In this document: positions 49,310-61,245 of the stretch, in pieces
Layout of the letters: every line of letters begins with the position of its first letter
Position numbering within the stretch: position 1 is the stretch's first letter
Source of the DNA: Diphasiastrum complanatum
Taxonomy: Eukaryota; Streptophyta; Lycopodiopsida; Lycopodiales; Lycopodiaceae
NCBI GenBank assembly: GCA_029204225.1
Contig: CM055105.1
Location: 50,045,720-50,109,719, forward strand
Length of the DNA: 64,000 bases
Direction of reading: 5' to 3'
Position numbers and translations under genes: made by a program
The notes under the pieces: model-generated
What the model saw: only the letters and a program-made list of their open reading frames with translations
Database searches by the model: none
Told to the model about the DNA's origin: nothing

Positions 49310-49689
49310 TTTGGCTATTCTTGACTGTTGGATTCCATAATTTGGTGATTGTGTACCATTGATCTTTGAATATCTATAATCTGCTGACACAATCTGCACA
49401 ATAGAACAAAAGTCGCAAGAGTTACAAAACTCGTTGAGGTCGTCGAGAGAAAGTCATTGGGGCCGCACGAGTCACTGAACTCACAAAAATAGCAAAATAG
49501 GCGCAACAGGTTGCAAATGTCGCAACCAGTCACGAAGGTCGCAAAAATAGGTGCAGAAGTTGCAAAAAAACAGTCATGACAATTTAAAAAAATTAGATTG
49601 TGGCAGACTATGCGAACTGATTTGGACGCATAATCTGCCACAAAAATGGCCAGAAATCCATTATGTACTACATTTAGGCCCTGGGGGCC
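49310..49689. other. GCGAC/GTCGC-rich low-complexity segment
   Basis: Contains many GTCGCAA-type words (about 49400-49560), reminiscent of the GTCGC-rich LTR of the copia element at 58.5 kb, but I could not align it well enough to call an LTR. The near-palindrome TTAGGCCCTGGGGGCCCTAA lies at about 49675-49694. Confidence 0.35.
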
Positions 49690-49807
49690 CTAAATGGAAT
49701 TCAGGCGAGCCCGGGAGGGCGAGCCTCAATTCTATTTAGGGCCTTCGCTGAGATTCAGCAGAAGCGCCTCTGTTATCGCTGTAAGAGTCAGATCATCTCG
49801 CCCGTGA

Positions 49808-50404
49808 TTGCCGACAGTCTCCCGATCCTCCTACCGCTGTTTCTTACCAGAGGCTCTTACTCCTGATGATTCTGATGTTTATATCCAGATTCTTGATACT
49901 CCTGACCCACATTCTGTTGATGAGCCGGCTGACCCGCTTCCTGATGATCCTGCTTCTGCCTCTTGCCATGCACAGCTTGCTTATGCTACTTGGGCTGGGC
50001 ATCCTGATCCTCGTTCTATTCGGTTACGCGTTCGCATTTTGGGGCGAGAGTATATTTCTTTGGTGGATACGGGCAGTACACACTCATTTATTAGCAGTTA
50101 CATTTCCACCAGGATTCGTGCTACACCTATTTCTGCTACACAGTCTCTCAGTGTCGAGGTTGCTAGCTCACATACTTTTATCAGCTCTCAGATGTTTCAG
50201 GGCTTGGACTATAGCATTGGTGACTTCTCTGGACAGGCAGATTTCTATATTATTCCTCTGGAGCGCTATGACATTATTCTTGGTGCAGATTGGTTTTCAT
50301 CCCTTGGTACTGTTGTTGTGGATCTTTCTCAGCAGACATTGTCTTTTACACATGCTGGTCGGCATCATTTACTTTCTGGTATTGATTCCCAGGGTGACTA
50401 TTAG
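49808..50404 (+). pseudogene. gypsy retropepsin region
   Basis: A 198-codon frame. The central part reads RLRVRILGREYISLVDTGST followed by HSFIS, the aspartic protease active-site loop. It continues with YDIILGADWFSSLG, the conserved GxDWL-type block downstream of the protease. It ends in a stop, after which the RT begins in another frame. Confidence 0.85.
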
Positions 50405-50509
50405 TTGGTTACCGGGAAGCAGTTTATGTGTAGTCCAGCTGATTTCTGACTTATTGCATCGGTATTCTGTGGTCTTTTCAGAACCTAGGTCTCTGCCACC
50501 ATTATGAGA

Positions 50510-51580
50510 TGTCACCCACCATATTGATCTTATTCCTGGTGCTACCCCACCCTCTCGTTCTCCATATCGTATGTCTAAAGATGAACGTGATGAGGTCCAG
50601 CTCCAAATTGCTTCCCTTTTACGTCAGGGCCTCATTGTTCCTAGCCATAGTCCTTTTGGTGCTCCTGTCCTCCTTGTTGCCAAAAAAGATGGACCAAGCG
50701 CCTTTGCATTGACAATCGTGCTTTAAACAAGCTGACTATCCGTAATCAGTATCCTATACCTCACATGGATGACCTTTTTGATCAGCTTGGCACTTCTTCC
50801 ATCTTTTCCAAAATTGACCTACGTTCTGGATACTACCAAATTAGGATGCATCCTTCTGATGAGCATAAGACTGCATTTCGTACTCATTTGGGTTTGTATG
50901 AATTGTGTGTTCTTCCATTTGGTGTTCAGAATGGTCCACCGACATTTCAGAATGCTATGAATAATATTTTACGTCCTCTTTTAGGTGTTTGTGTGTTAGT
51001 TTATTTTGATGACATTCTTGTTTTTAGTATTTCTTTGTCTGATCATGTAAAACATCTATCTTCTGTGTTTGAATTACTTACTAAGCATCAACTGTTCGCC
51101 AAATTGTCCAAATGTTCTTTTGTCGTGGCTGAAATCGAATTTTTGGGTTTTCTTATTTGTGGTGGACGTATTCGTCTTGATCCTCGGAAAGTTCAGGCTA
51201 TTGAGAATTGGCCTGTCCCAACCGATGTTTATTCTGTTCGTATGTTTTTAGGTATGGCAACCCATCTTTGTCGTCCTGTTAAGTATTTTACCACTGTGGC
51301 TACTTCGCTTCATTCGTTACTAAAGAAGTCTCATGCCTTTGTTTGGACTTCTGAGTGTCAAACTGCTTTTGATGCTTTACGTCATGCCATTGTTTCTGCT
51401 ACTGTTATGTGTCTTCCCCAGTTTGATCAGCGTTTTATTGTTGAGACTGATGCCAGTGCTATTGGTTTAGGCACTCTTCTCCGTCAGTCCGAGTGTTTTA
51501 TTGCTTATGAGTCTCGTCGTTTGCGCTCTTATGAGCAACGTTAGAGCTACTTGTTGTCATCCATGCTTTTAAGAAATGGC
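50510..51580 (+). pseudogene. gypsy reverse transcriptase and start of RNase H
   Basis: The N-terminal RT part (IDLIPGATPPSRSPYRMS, HSPFGAPVLLVAKKDG) runs to about 50690. After a frameshift the frame from about 50710 continues CIDNRALNKLTIRNQYPIP, DLRSGYYQIRM, FGVQNGPPTFQ, then YFDDILVFS, FLGFLICGGRI and FVWTSECQTAFDALR. The RNase H motif VETDASAIGLG follows. The frame stops near 51542 before the DHQSLRYL block, which resumes in another frame. Catalytic residues of RT are intact though the reading frame is not. Confidence 0.9.
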
Positions 51581-51588
51581 ATCATTAT

Positions 51589-53298
51589 TTGTATCGTGTT
51601 CCCTTTGATATTATTACTGATCATCAGTCTCTCCGTTATCTTTTTTCTCAGCGTGATCTTAGTGATCGTCAATATCGTTGGTTACAATTTTTACAGTCTT
51701 TTCATTTTGATATTTTGTATCGTCCAGGCAAGGCAAACACAACCGCTGATGCTTTATCTCGTCCTGCATTGTTACATAGTATTGTTGCTTCAGTTCCTTC
51801 TTGGTTTGATGATTTACCGGCCGCATATTTGTCTTGTTCTGACTTTTTTAATGTTTATCATACTCATCCCCTTTCGTCCTCTCAGAAGTTCCAGGTTTAT
51901 ACTATTGTTGATGATCGTTTATACCACTATGGTGCTTTATGTATTCCCAGTTCTCTTTCCATTCGTCCTCAGTTGTTGTCTGATGCTCATGCTTCCCCTA
52001 TTGGTGGCCATTTTGGTTTTCAAAAGTCTTATGCACGTCTTAAAGACAATTTCTATTGGCCATCCATGAAGTCTGAGCTAGCCCATCTTATTCATGATTG
52101 TCCTTTTTGTGCCCGTAATAAATACTCCCGTGCTGAGTCCGCTGGTTTGCTCCAGAGTTGGCCCATTCCTCATCGCCAGTGGACAAATATTTCTATGGAC
52201 TTTATCCTTGGTCTTCCTCATACCCGCCGTGGTCATGACTCTTGTATGGTGGTGGTAGATCGGTTCTCGAAACAGGCACACTTTATACCGGTCCGCAGTA
52301 CTATTACAGCTGAGTAGTGCGCATGTCTTTTTCTATCAGATATTTTTCGCCTGCATGGTATGCCACGTACTATCCTATCCGATCGGGATAGTAAGTTTAC
52401 ATCTACGTTCTGGACAGAGCTTATGCGTATTTTGGATGTACAGCTTCTGATGGGTACTGCTTATCATTCTACTGCTGATGGGCAGACTGAGGTCCTTAAT
52501 CGGATCCTTGAGGATTACCTTCGACATTTTGTTTCTCCTTCCGGGAAGGATTGGGACCAGCATTTATGTTTGGCAGAGTATAGCTATAATAGCTCTGTTA
52601 GTACCAGCACTAGAGTTTCACCTTTCTTATTGGCTCATGGGTATGCTCCACTTTTGCCAGGGGTGCCTCTTCCTCTTGATGATACACCAATTACCATTGC
52701 TTCTTTTTTATCCGGTGCTTGTGAGCTTATTGCTAGGGCTACTACTCACTTACAGCATGTTCAGCAGCACTATCAGACTTCTGTTGATCGTCATCGCCGT
52801 CATGTTGAGTTTCAGGTTGGTGATATGGTTTACCTCCGGTTACGCTTTGCACGTCATCACTTTTTTTAGGGTCACGCTTCTACTGAGAAGCTTGCACCAC
52901 ACTATTATGGGCCTTACTGTATCTTGGATCGCCTCAGCCTTGTTACATACCGGTTACAGTTGCCTGATTCTACACGAGCTTGTGATATCTTTCATGTTAG
53001 CCTGTTACGAGCTGCCATTGAGGATGATGCTCCTCACGATCGCACATTTCGTACAGAGCCAGAGCTGTTCCCTTTTTTGCCAACCGCTATCCATCAGATT
53101 CGCCTTCAGTACAGTCGACGTCGCAGGCAGGTTCAGTTTTTAGTACAGTGGGATGGTCGTCCTCTTGAGGAGGCCACTTGGGAGCCTATTGATGTGTTTT
53201 ATCATACACCATTATTGGCAGATCAGGCTCGAGCCCTCATGGCTTTAATTCTCTCCTCTACTACAGATGTCATTGTAGATGTTCCCTCTGTTTCATGA
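51589..53298 (+). pseudogene. gypsy RNase H end, integrase and chromodomain
   Basis: ITDHQSLRYLFSQRDLSDRQ and RPGKANTTADALSR close RNase H. The integrase finger is HASPIGGHFG...CPFCARNK. The core has MDFILGLP, a TAG at 52315, SDRDSKF and DGQTEVLNRILEDY, keeping the two Asp and the Glu. After another TAG at 52867, KLAPHYYGPYCIL and FHVSLLR are followed by a chromodomain (VQFLVQWDGRPLEEATWEP, about 53120-53190). In chromoviruses this domain can steer integration to histone marks. Confidence 0.9.
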
Positions 53299-53509
53299 TT
53301 CGGCTAGCTATGACTATTCTTTATTGTCGTATTTGCTTAGCACTTGCTTTACACAGTTATGATGCTTTTGGGGTATCTGTTGTGACAACTTATGTCCTCT
53401 CCATCAGTATTTCCATTAGTTTGTGATTTTTCAGTATTTAGCATGCTTACATTATTGTTTTAGATAGTCATTATGCTTGCTAGCCGGTGGAGGGCTTTGT
53501 TTTTCTACA

Positions 53510-53900
53510 GGGGAGAGTTATGGACTTGGCTCATTACATTCGCCGTGTCCATTCTTTTATTGTTATTATGCATAAGCAGGCCTAAGGGTCCTTTTTATTC
53601 ATATACTGGCCTTGGGCCCTATTTGGTTATATTTTTAGGACTTGGTCACATTGATTTGGAGTGGGGGTCCTCCTATTGGGAGGGCGCACTATTTTCCCTC
53701 CAAATCCTTTTCCCTCCCTTATTTGAATCTTTTTTTGATTCAGGGAGAGGGTATAAGTAGGGCAACATTGTATTCCTTTATTCAGTTTATGATAATTGCT
53801 CCTCTTTAGACTCCTTAAGCATTCTCTTCCTGCTTTCTAGCATAGCTAGTGAATCTTAGCTTGTAACTAGGGCAGGGGCGGAAGATTATGGGAAATTATA
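53510..53900 (+). repeat. Putative 3' LTR of the gypsy element
   Basis: A purine-rich AGGGGAGAG at about 53509-53517 could be the polypurine tract. The sequence after it holds a TATA-like GGTATAAGTAG (53750-53760) where an LTR promoter should be. The partner LTR is not in the window, so both boundaries are approximate. Confidence 0.4.
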
Positions 53901-54895
53901 TGTCCTGCGGTTTCTAAAAAAATTGCAGGCATGGCTAATAACATAGTGCTGCACTTGATTGGAAGTCATTGACGGCTAATTCAGACAGCGACTGAATCTC
54001 TGTTGCCCTCTAGTTTCTGCTGCAACTCCTCGCAATCAAGAAATATCTGACACAGAATTCTCAGCTGAGCGTTTCCTCTCTCGCGAAACGCCTGCACCTT
54101 TCAAAAGTAAAAACTTATGCCCTTCAATGCTTTTTTACTAAAAATAATAAAGCTCATTATGGCATATTAACCATCCTATTTTTTCTGAAATGGCATATTA
54201 ACCATCCTAATCTTTTCTGAAGAAACGGCAGCAGCTGACCATAATGTAAGATACCTCATGCTGGTGTCCTGCATAAGTAGGGCTCAAAAAATTGATGACA
54301 TCAGGAAGAGGAACTTATGGGCATGACCTTCTCCTACTAAGGTCCCGAGATGTCAGCGCGGCCTAACCTCTTGCTGAGGTCAACCACACGGGCAAAGCAC
54401 ATTCTACCCTGTAAGGACTTTCAGAATTTTTAGGCGAGGCAATAGGTATCCATTACGTACTCAGGATCCGTTACGTACTCAGGAGGGTTCGCTGCTTAGC
54501 CCTACATTTCGGCTCCCCCCCATCAAAATGCAAGGATGGTGTCCCTGGCAAGGCAATACAGACCAGGGTGGCATTTCCCAAGGCCATTCTGCCTTTTATC
54601 ATGGCCATTCTGCATTTTCTGCAGTTCTCTTCCCAGTGCCTCAATTCTGCCAAATAAACCATTCTTATTTATAGTAGAAAAGGCCACCCTCGGCTTAACG
54701 TAGCCATAAGAGCTCTTCCCCATAGAATGGCGATTCCCAATAGGCTATTCGGGTCAACAGTGGATTGAAAGGGTGGGTAGAAGGGCCCTCTGAAGTCACT
54801 ACACACCAGAGAAAAGTTTCCAATTTTCCAAGGGGACGCGGATGGATTAAGGGGAAAAGGAAGCTGTTTGTCTGCACATGTCTGTGTAACCCATT
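53901..54895. other. Intergenic, with a 31-bp dimer
   Basis: No gene recognised. ATGGCATATTAACCATCCTA occurs at 54159 and 54190, an exact 31-bp offset. A short duplication containing GTTACGTACTCAGG-like words lies at 54451-54484 (CATTACGTACTCAGG then CGTTACGTACTCAGG). Confidence 0.5.
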
Positions 54896-55755
54896 CACCC
54901 AGGAAATGTGTCACACATTTTCCAGGTGAACAGTGACTGACCTGTTCTCTCCAGCACCTAAAATTTCATTTCCAGTCACCCGGGAAGTGCATCACACATT
55001 TTCCAAGTGAATGGGTGACCTGTTCTCTCCAGCACTTAAAATTTCTTTTTGTTCACCCAGGAAGTGCATCACACATTTTCCAGGTGAACAGTGACTGACC
55101 TGTTCTCTCCAGCACCTGAAATTTCATTTCCAGTCACCCGGGAAGTGCATCACACATTTACCAAGTGAATGGGTGACCTGTTCTCTCCAGCACTTAAAAT
55201 TTCGTTTTGTTCACCCAGGAAGTGCATCACACATTTTCCAGGTGAACGGGTGACCTGTTCTCTCCAGCACCTAAAATTTCTTTTTGTTCGCCCAGGAAGT
55301 GCATCACACATTTTCCAAGTGAATGGGTGACCTGTTCTCTCCAGCACTTAAAATTTCTTTTTGTTCACCCAGGAAGTGCATCACACATTTTCCAGGTGAA
55401 CAGTGACTGACCTGTTCTCTCCAGCACCTGAAATTTCATTTCCAGTCACCCGGGAAGTGCATCACACATTTACCAAGTGAATGGGTGACCTGTTCTCTCC
55501 AGCACTTAAAATTTCGTTTTGTTCACCCAGGAAGTGCATCACACATTTTCCAGGTGAACGGGTGACCTGTTCTCTCCAGCACCTAAAATTTCTTTTTGTT
55601 CGCCCAGGAAGTGCATCACACATTTTCCAGGTGAACGGGTGACCTGTTCTCTCCAGCACCTACAATTTCATTTCTGTTCACCTGAAAAATGTGACACATT
55701 TTCCGGGGTGAACGGGTGACATGTTCTCTCCAGCACCTAAGATTTCATTTTTCTG
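54896..55755. repeat. Minisatellite: 11 units of 77 or 81 bp with 312-bp higher-order structure
   Basis: Units start CACC(C/T)-GGAAGTGCATCACA at 54896, 54977, 55054, 55135, 55212, 55289, 55366, 55447, 55524, 55601 and 55679. Two unit types exist: an 81-bp type with GTGAACAGTGACTGACC and a 77-bp type with GTGAA(T/C)GGGTGACC. Units 3-6 (81+77+77+77) are repeated as units 7-10 almost exactly, a 312-bp higher-order repeat; the same 65-codon frame appears twice, 312 bp apart. Each unit can fold (CACC-GGAA against TTCCAGGTG). The first and last units are the most diverged, as expected from unequal exchange. Confidence 0.95.
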
Positions 55756-57879
55756 CAAACCTGTTCGCTGGTTGAGTTACCCGTTCTTCTGGTTTACGTC
55801 ACTTTTCATGGATGAACGGGCCACAAGGAAAGGCCCTCTAAGAATTGAGAAGACCTGAGTTGAAAGCTTACCATTTGGAGCTTTTCTGACTTGATTGGTT
55901 GCTAAATGAGGAGCTTGACCGTCTCTGCTGTGCGCCTTTTTCACAGACCTTTCGCCCTTTTCGTTTCTAAAACAGAAAACACATTCCATTCCGTCTATAA
56001 CAATGTAAGAAGCATAGGCCCCAAAACTCTTTGCAGCTGCTGGATGGATCTTTCAAAAAGCTTACGCTGCGTTTCCTGCTTGCTTCTGCTGCTGCTCAAG
56101 GCCCAATGCTTTGGTGTCCGAACCTTTAATTCTCGCAACTTCTGCGGCACCCTTTGCATCCCGAATAGCTGAGGAAACTCCAAAACGACCCAGAAAAGTA
56201 GATCCACATGAATGGCACCAATTTCTTCTTTCTTCTTCTGCTTTTGATCTTGTTAAGGCTGTGCTATTTATGTGTGAGTGTGAAGGAGAGCAACGTGAGC
56301 TCAAACTGTTGCAAAAAGCATGCCTTATCAGCAGCCCACCAAAAAGCAGTTAGCTCTCGTGCTCAAGAGAGAAAAACAGGAAGCCTGCCTGCCACATGCA
56401 TACTCTTGGATTGAGAGCTCTCTTACCAAGTACTATTACACATGCCAAAAAGTTTGGCCCCTTGGCTTCAATTAAGATCAAGACTCTCGATCCTCATATC
56501 ATCATCCTATTTCCCACCACCACTCTATCATCCTATTCCCCACCACCATACTAGCAATACTCGTGGGCTCCCACACATCTAAGGGTTGGAAGATATAGCA
56601 CCATCTTTCCCATCTCAGATGGTATCAACCACCATCATTGCAAGTAGATGGTTGTTGCACCATGACTCAAAAGTGACTCCCGGTGCAAATAAGCTCATCC
56701 CTCCACCTCACCTATAGCGCAGGCATCCCAAACGGAGTCGGGAACCACGACTTAGCTTCTCAACTTTCAACTCTTATCATTCGAACCCACTTAACATACA
56801 AGCAGTCGCCAACAACGATCAGACTTAACCAACTTGAAGTTTCGAAACCAACATTGAGATCCAACCTGGCACCATGCCAGATCGGGAGTCCCGATGTGGG
56901 TGACTTCCCTCCAAGCAAGCCGCCCGACATACATCAAACTTAACTAACTCGAATCTTCGTTACAAATGAGTAACATCCATTCCAAGCAAGTCGTCTGACT
57001 TACATCAGACTTAACCAACTCAAAGCTTCGTCACGAGCACTGGAAGCCAACCTGGCGCCACACCAGACTGGACAGCCATAAACAGGTAACTTCCACCCAA
57101 GCAAGCCATCCAACTCAGCCGACAGGTTAGAGCCCGTTCCCCAAGAGCTTAACCCATTCACGTTCATGCAAGGAACACTCAAAACCACAAGCCGCGACAG
57201 ATATGAAGACAACCAATTTCTGGACCGAACGTGGGATACGACCCTCAGCTATGTGCCAGATCAAAAAGTTTGAAGCGGCCTTACAACTGGCGCTTTTACC
57301 GAACATTGAAACCCAGAAGGTAATCAGAGTCAGTTTGAGAAAAATCTCACTTTATTAATACATCTGAGAAGGTTACATTTCAAGTGTGTGACCGACCCTA
57401 GTCTCCGGGGCACTAGCATGCCAAGGCGGGCGCCAGGACAACATTTCAGCAAGGGAGGCTAAGACTTGGTTGGAGCTCGCCCTAAGTCGCAACCCGCACT
57501 CCCCTATAGAATTGGTGGGATTTGCCACATCCCCTCATACCAAGTGCTCTGCCCAGGCTGGTAAAGCACATTTTTTCTCTCTAGGGTTTTTTTTTCTCTA
57601 GAGAGTCACTTTATCTCTCTAAAATTTATTGATCCCCAAGCTTCCTTTAATCATGCCTAGATCGTGTGAGGTGATTGCACATCGATCCGAGCTCTCTGGA
57701 CTTCGCTAGAACCGATCAAAGATTTTCAGCCATAGGAACTTGGTGCCGGCTAGATTCTGGTCACAGTGGCGCCGGGAGTAGCAGTGGCACTGTTGGCGCT
57801 GGGGACAATGCTGGCGCCAGTGGTGCCTAGAGTAAAGCTTGTAAAGGTAGCTTTACAACATCACCCAACACCCAAAAAA
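55756..57879. other. Intergenic; diverged short repeats, no gene
   Basis: No coding gene recognised. Related segments with AAGCAAG(C/T)CG and ATCA(G/A)ACTTAAC(C/T)AACT recur at about 56815, 56916-56960, 56978-57024 and 57097, a diverged tandem family. A stretch of GGCGCC/GGCGCT words lies at 57765-57830. Composition is richer in GC than the surroundings. Confidence 0.45.
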
Positions 57880-57997
57880 AAACATGCACATTTTCATATT
57901 CAAAATATATCATATTGAAATTGAGACCTTTTCCTTGGAAACATGCGCATTCTCATAATTGAAAGATCTCATAGCGAAATTGAGACTTTTTCCTTGG
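57880..57997. repeat. 59-bp direct duplication
   Basis: AAACATGC(A/G)CATT-TCATA begins at 57880 and again at 57939. Both copies end GAAATTGAGAC followed by a TTTTCCTTGG-like end. Two copies, moderately diverged. Confidence 0.8.
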
Positions 57998-58499
57998 TTG
58001 AATATACATATGCATGTAAACATCTCTTTGGTTTGTCTCTTGTGGATGTCTGTTGTAGTCTCTACAAATTATTAGTAAAATTAGTGTGGCAGACATTCAC
58101 ACAAAGGGGCACTTGTATGGTCAGTGTGGCACACATTCTCACACATGAAAAAAACTTTGAGCTCATCTCAATAAGTTCACCATGTGACGATTATTCATTG
58201 GCCCAAACAATGAGGGCACTTTTGAGCCTAGCCCAATAGTGTTCACCATCATGTCAGAATTTCTTGGCCTGCTTCATATATTGTACGCACATCTTGGATT
58301 AATGCATCATGTTATTCATAGTGCCAAACACTCTCACATGTAAGCCATGTTGATTTCTATCTGCAACATTCACATATACACTCTCTTGCTAGGTCAAGGT
58401 CAAATCCTTTTCATGTGTGAGAGGTGCCCCAGGGATAAAGGGGATTATAATAATTTCCCAGATCCTCAACCTTCGAATAACAAACACTTATGAGCTAGG

Positions 58500-59035
58500 T
58501 GTTGGATTATTCTCCTTCTTACTAATCGACTAATCGGTTTTAATCTTCATCCATTGTTTATCCAGTTCTGCAGATTTTCCCATGTTTTTATACAGTTTGC
58601 AGAAATACACGGAGTAGGACAACAGTGTCGCAGTTTTTGCCTGTCAAGAATCTCATGTAAAAATGCAGTGTCGTCTTTTTCGCTTTTTCAAAGTGCCTCA
58701 AATGTTAAGGAAATGACTTTGGCAAAGTGTGGGGCAATCCTAAATCAAATTTAAGGGCACTGTCGTGTTTTTCGCAAAATCCCAACACTGTCGCCTTTTT
58801 GCGACACCTTCGCCTTTTAGTTCATTTCTACAGAGTGACAGTTTTGGTTCATTTATGCAGACAGACTGTTTACGGCCAATTTCCACCGCCTATCAGCAGT
58901 CAATTTCTGAACTGGATGAATGTCAGCGGACACCAGCCAACTGGCAATCGCATTTGACAACCTAATTGCTTAGTATATATAGTTGTTCATATTCATACAG
59001 TTTCAAGTTAGAAGTTCTAAAGCGACGCATCACCA
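58500..59035 (+). repeat. 5' LTR (3' end uncertain) of the copia element
   Basis: Begins TGTTGGATTATTCTCC, as does the 3' LTR (TGTCGGATTATTCTCC), and follows it through the GTCGC-rich middle to TTTCTGAACTGGATGAATG. A TATATATA box at 58973-58981 marks the likely promoter. Resemblance fades near 59035, where the internal deletion joins integrase sequence. Confidence 0.8.
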
Positions 59036-59044
59036 TTGTGAATT

Positions 59045-59740
59045 GTGGAGGGGTTGAGTGTTATTACACTCTCCAGAAGAATAGCTATTTATTTCATTAA
59101 ACAGAAATCAGAGGCTTTCATCAAATTCAGACAATTCAAAGAGCATGCTGAGAATCAAACTGGCAAACAAATCAAAGCACTGAGGTCAGATAACGGGGGA
59201 GAATACCTCTCCACCGAATTCAAGGAGTATTGCCTTAACAATGGCATTGAGTACATTATCTCCTATTCGCCTCAGTCAAACTTGGTCTTGTTGAGAGAAA
59301 GAACAAAACCTTAGTTGAATCGGCAAAGTCCAGGTTATCACATGCGACACTTTCGAAGTGCTTCTAGGCTAAAGTTGTTTCAACAACAACCTATATTCAA
59401 AATAGATGTCCTACTAAAGGTCTCTCAGACAAAACACCATTCGAAGTTTGAACATGTACCAAACCTTCTTTATCAAACCTACAAGTTTTTGGATATACTG
59501 CTTTTGCGCAGATACCTCGTGATCTCAGGAAAAAGCTCGAACTCCGGAGTATCAAACGTGTTTTCATCAGCTACACTACTTCAAATCAAGCCTACAAGTT
59601 GTTCGATCCCATCGAGTCGAAGATATTCACTAGCCGGGATGTCATTTTCATCGAAGATCAGTTTCAAGACCTCAAAGAAAAAGGCAGATTCTCTTGACAC
59701 ATTGAACTTTCCAATTCCTCAGTCGACTATTCCCATTTAA
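59045..59740 (+). pseudogene. copia integrase core remnant
   Basis: Reads SEAFIKFRQFKEHAENQTGK, IKALRSDNGGEYLSTEF, then ISYSPQSN with the following G-V-x-E-R-K block shifted. After that, in a changed frame, IQNRCPTKGLSDKTPFE and LRSIKRVFISYTTSNQAYKL are the conserved C-terminal integrase blocks. The second catalytic Asp (SDNGGEY) is present. Frameshifts and stops disrupt it. Confidence 0.85.
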
Positions 59741-59789
59741 GGTCCAAGCTCTTCGAACTTTGACGAACAACAAATCAACGGCAGATCAG

Positions 59790-60640
59790 AAGATGATGAT
59801 GTTGCAGTTCAGCAACTACAGTATGATGAAAATGATCAACTTCCTCCATTACCCAGAAGATCTTCAAGGACTAGAAAACCACATGTGAGGTATATCGATG
59901 AGTCTGCAGCCTATCTTGTTCAGGAACCGACGTCTATCCAAGAGGCACTCAGTCAGCCTGATTCAGATCTCTGGAAAGAAGCTATGGATAAAGAATATTC
60001 ATCTCTTATCAAGAACCAAACATGGACAATTGTCGAATTACCTGCTAGCAGAAATGTAGTTGATTGCAAATGGATTTTCAAAGTCAAGTACAATGCAGAT
60101 GGAAGCATCAACAGGAGAAAGGCACGACTTGTCGCTAGAGGATTTTCTCAAGTATACAACGTCAATTACACTGAGACCTTCTATCCAGTAGTCAAGCATT
60201 CTTCTATTCGAATTTTGCTATCATTTGCCTCTATAGCAAATTTGGAAATACATCAAATGGATGTATAGACATCATATCTCAATGAAGTTATCAAAGAAGA
60301 CATTTACATGGTGCAACCTGAAGGTTATATTATCGAGGGTAATCACAATCATGTGTGTAAACTCTGTAAGGTACTTTATGGCTTAAAGCACTCTGCTCGA
60401 GCATGGTTTCAAAGGACTAATACTTTTCTTATTGATCACGGCTACACACCTAGCAGATTCAAATGTTTACTTCAAAGAAGTGCAGCAATCTTTTATCATT
60501 ATCACTTTATACATGGATAATACATTGCTTTTCAACAACAGTACCGATCTGATAAAAGAGGCCAAGACAATGCTATCTTCCGAATTCGACATGATCGATC
60601 TGGGTGGAGGTTATTTTTTTCTTTGGTATACAAATTCACA
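59790..60640 (+). pseudogene. copia reverse transcriptase remnant with altered active site
   Basis: Reads EAMDKEYSSLIKNQTWTIVE, CKWIFKVKYNADGSINRRKA, RLVARGFSQ, then a stop near 60267, YMVQPEGYI and CKVLYGLKHSARAWFQR. The YVDD box of copia RT is represented by YMDN (60510-60521), losing the second Asp. The frame changes near 60480. Confidence 0.88.
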
Positions 60641-60879
60641 AAGACAAAAAAATAGAAGTTGGTCTTCATTACACAACATACATCTACAACATGTTATAAA
60701 AAAAAATCTGATTAATTGCAAGTTAGCTCTCTCACCAATGGAACCAGATCTCAGTGTCCCCAAACAATTCATGAGAAGCAGCAGATGCATGAGTTTCCTT
60801 ACCATTCTATTATAGGATCTCTTATGTATGCCATGATCTATACCAGGCCAGACATAGCTTTTGCAGTCAGCTCTCTCAA

Positions 60880-61245
60880 TTAGTTTATGACTAATTGCAT
60901 TTGTTATGGAGCAGTCGGCAACGGCAAACTCAATTTACTCAGTGGTTACACAGATGCAAGTTCGACAGGAGATGTAGACACTCATAAATCCACTTCCGGA
61001 TTTACATTCTTCCTCAACAATGGTCCAATTTCCTGGAACAGTCGCAAGCAATCTTCGATAGCTCTATCTTCCACTAAATCAGAGTATATCATAGCCTCTC
61101 AAGCTACAAATGAAGCAATTTGGTTGAGGAATTTACTCTCAAATATCGGGTTGAATCAATATGCTCCGACGACATTATTTTGTGATAATCAAAGTGCCAT
61201 TGCTTTATCAGCCAACCCTAAATTTCATTCTAGATTAAGGAGGAG
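60880..61245 (+). pseudogene. copia RNase H remnant
   Basis: Reads LSGYTDASSTGDVDTHKSTS, GPISWNSRKQSSIALSSTKS, EYIIASQATNEAIWLRNLL, then LFCDNQSAIALSANPKFHSR, the standard RNase H of plant copia elements. It ends at the polypurine tract that adjoins the 3' LTR, so the last codons of the original pol appear lost. Confidence 0.9.

Larger units (their letters stand above)
49730..53298 (+). mobile_element. Degenerate chromodomain Ty3/gypsy retrotransposon (5' truncated)
   Basis: Order on the + strand: end of gag with a frameshifted CCHC knuckle (CYRC...DHLARDC, about 49770-49820), retropepsin (VDTGSTHSFIS; DTGS at 50066-50077), reverse transcriptase (YFDD at 51002-51013), RNase H (VETDAS at about 51450), integrase with HHCC finger and DDE core, and a chromodomain. 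This PR-RT-RH-IN-chromo order defines chromoviruses. Breaks: TAG ending the protease frame near 50404, frameshift near 50695, frameshift near 51541, in-frame TAG at 52315 and at 52867. The N-terminal gag and 5' LTR are not recognisable upstream, so only a 3' part survives. Confidence 0.9.

Noticed and set aside
50769-53143. Long Leu/Ile/Val-rich + strand frames (for example 49866-50507, 51551-52069, 52478-53143) that look like membrane proteins.
   Set aside because: They are out-of-frame shadows of the gypsy pol gene; the pol frame carries all conserved motifs.
55150-55659. Two identical 65-codon minus-strand frames in the minisatellite.
   Set aside because: They are the same repeat read twice 312 bp apart; composition follows the repeat and there is no protein family.
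54896-55755. ATGGGTGACCT in the minisatellite resembles the box C region of plant 5S rRNA genes (Cassandra-type elements).
   Set aside because: Only about 11 bases match; boxes A and IE and the rest of the 5S sequence are absent.
57765-57830. CAGTGGCGCCGGGAG resembles a tRNA primer binding site of gypsy elements.
   Set aside because: The area is a run of degenerate GGCGCC/GGCGCT words, with no adjoining LTR end or internal coding region.
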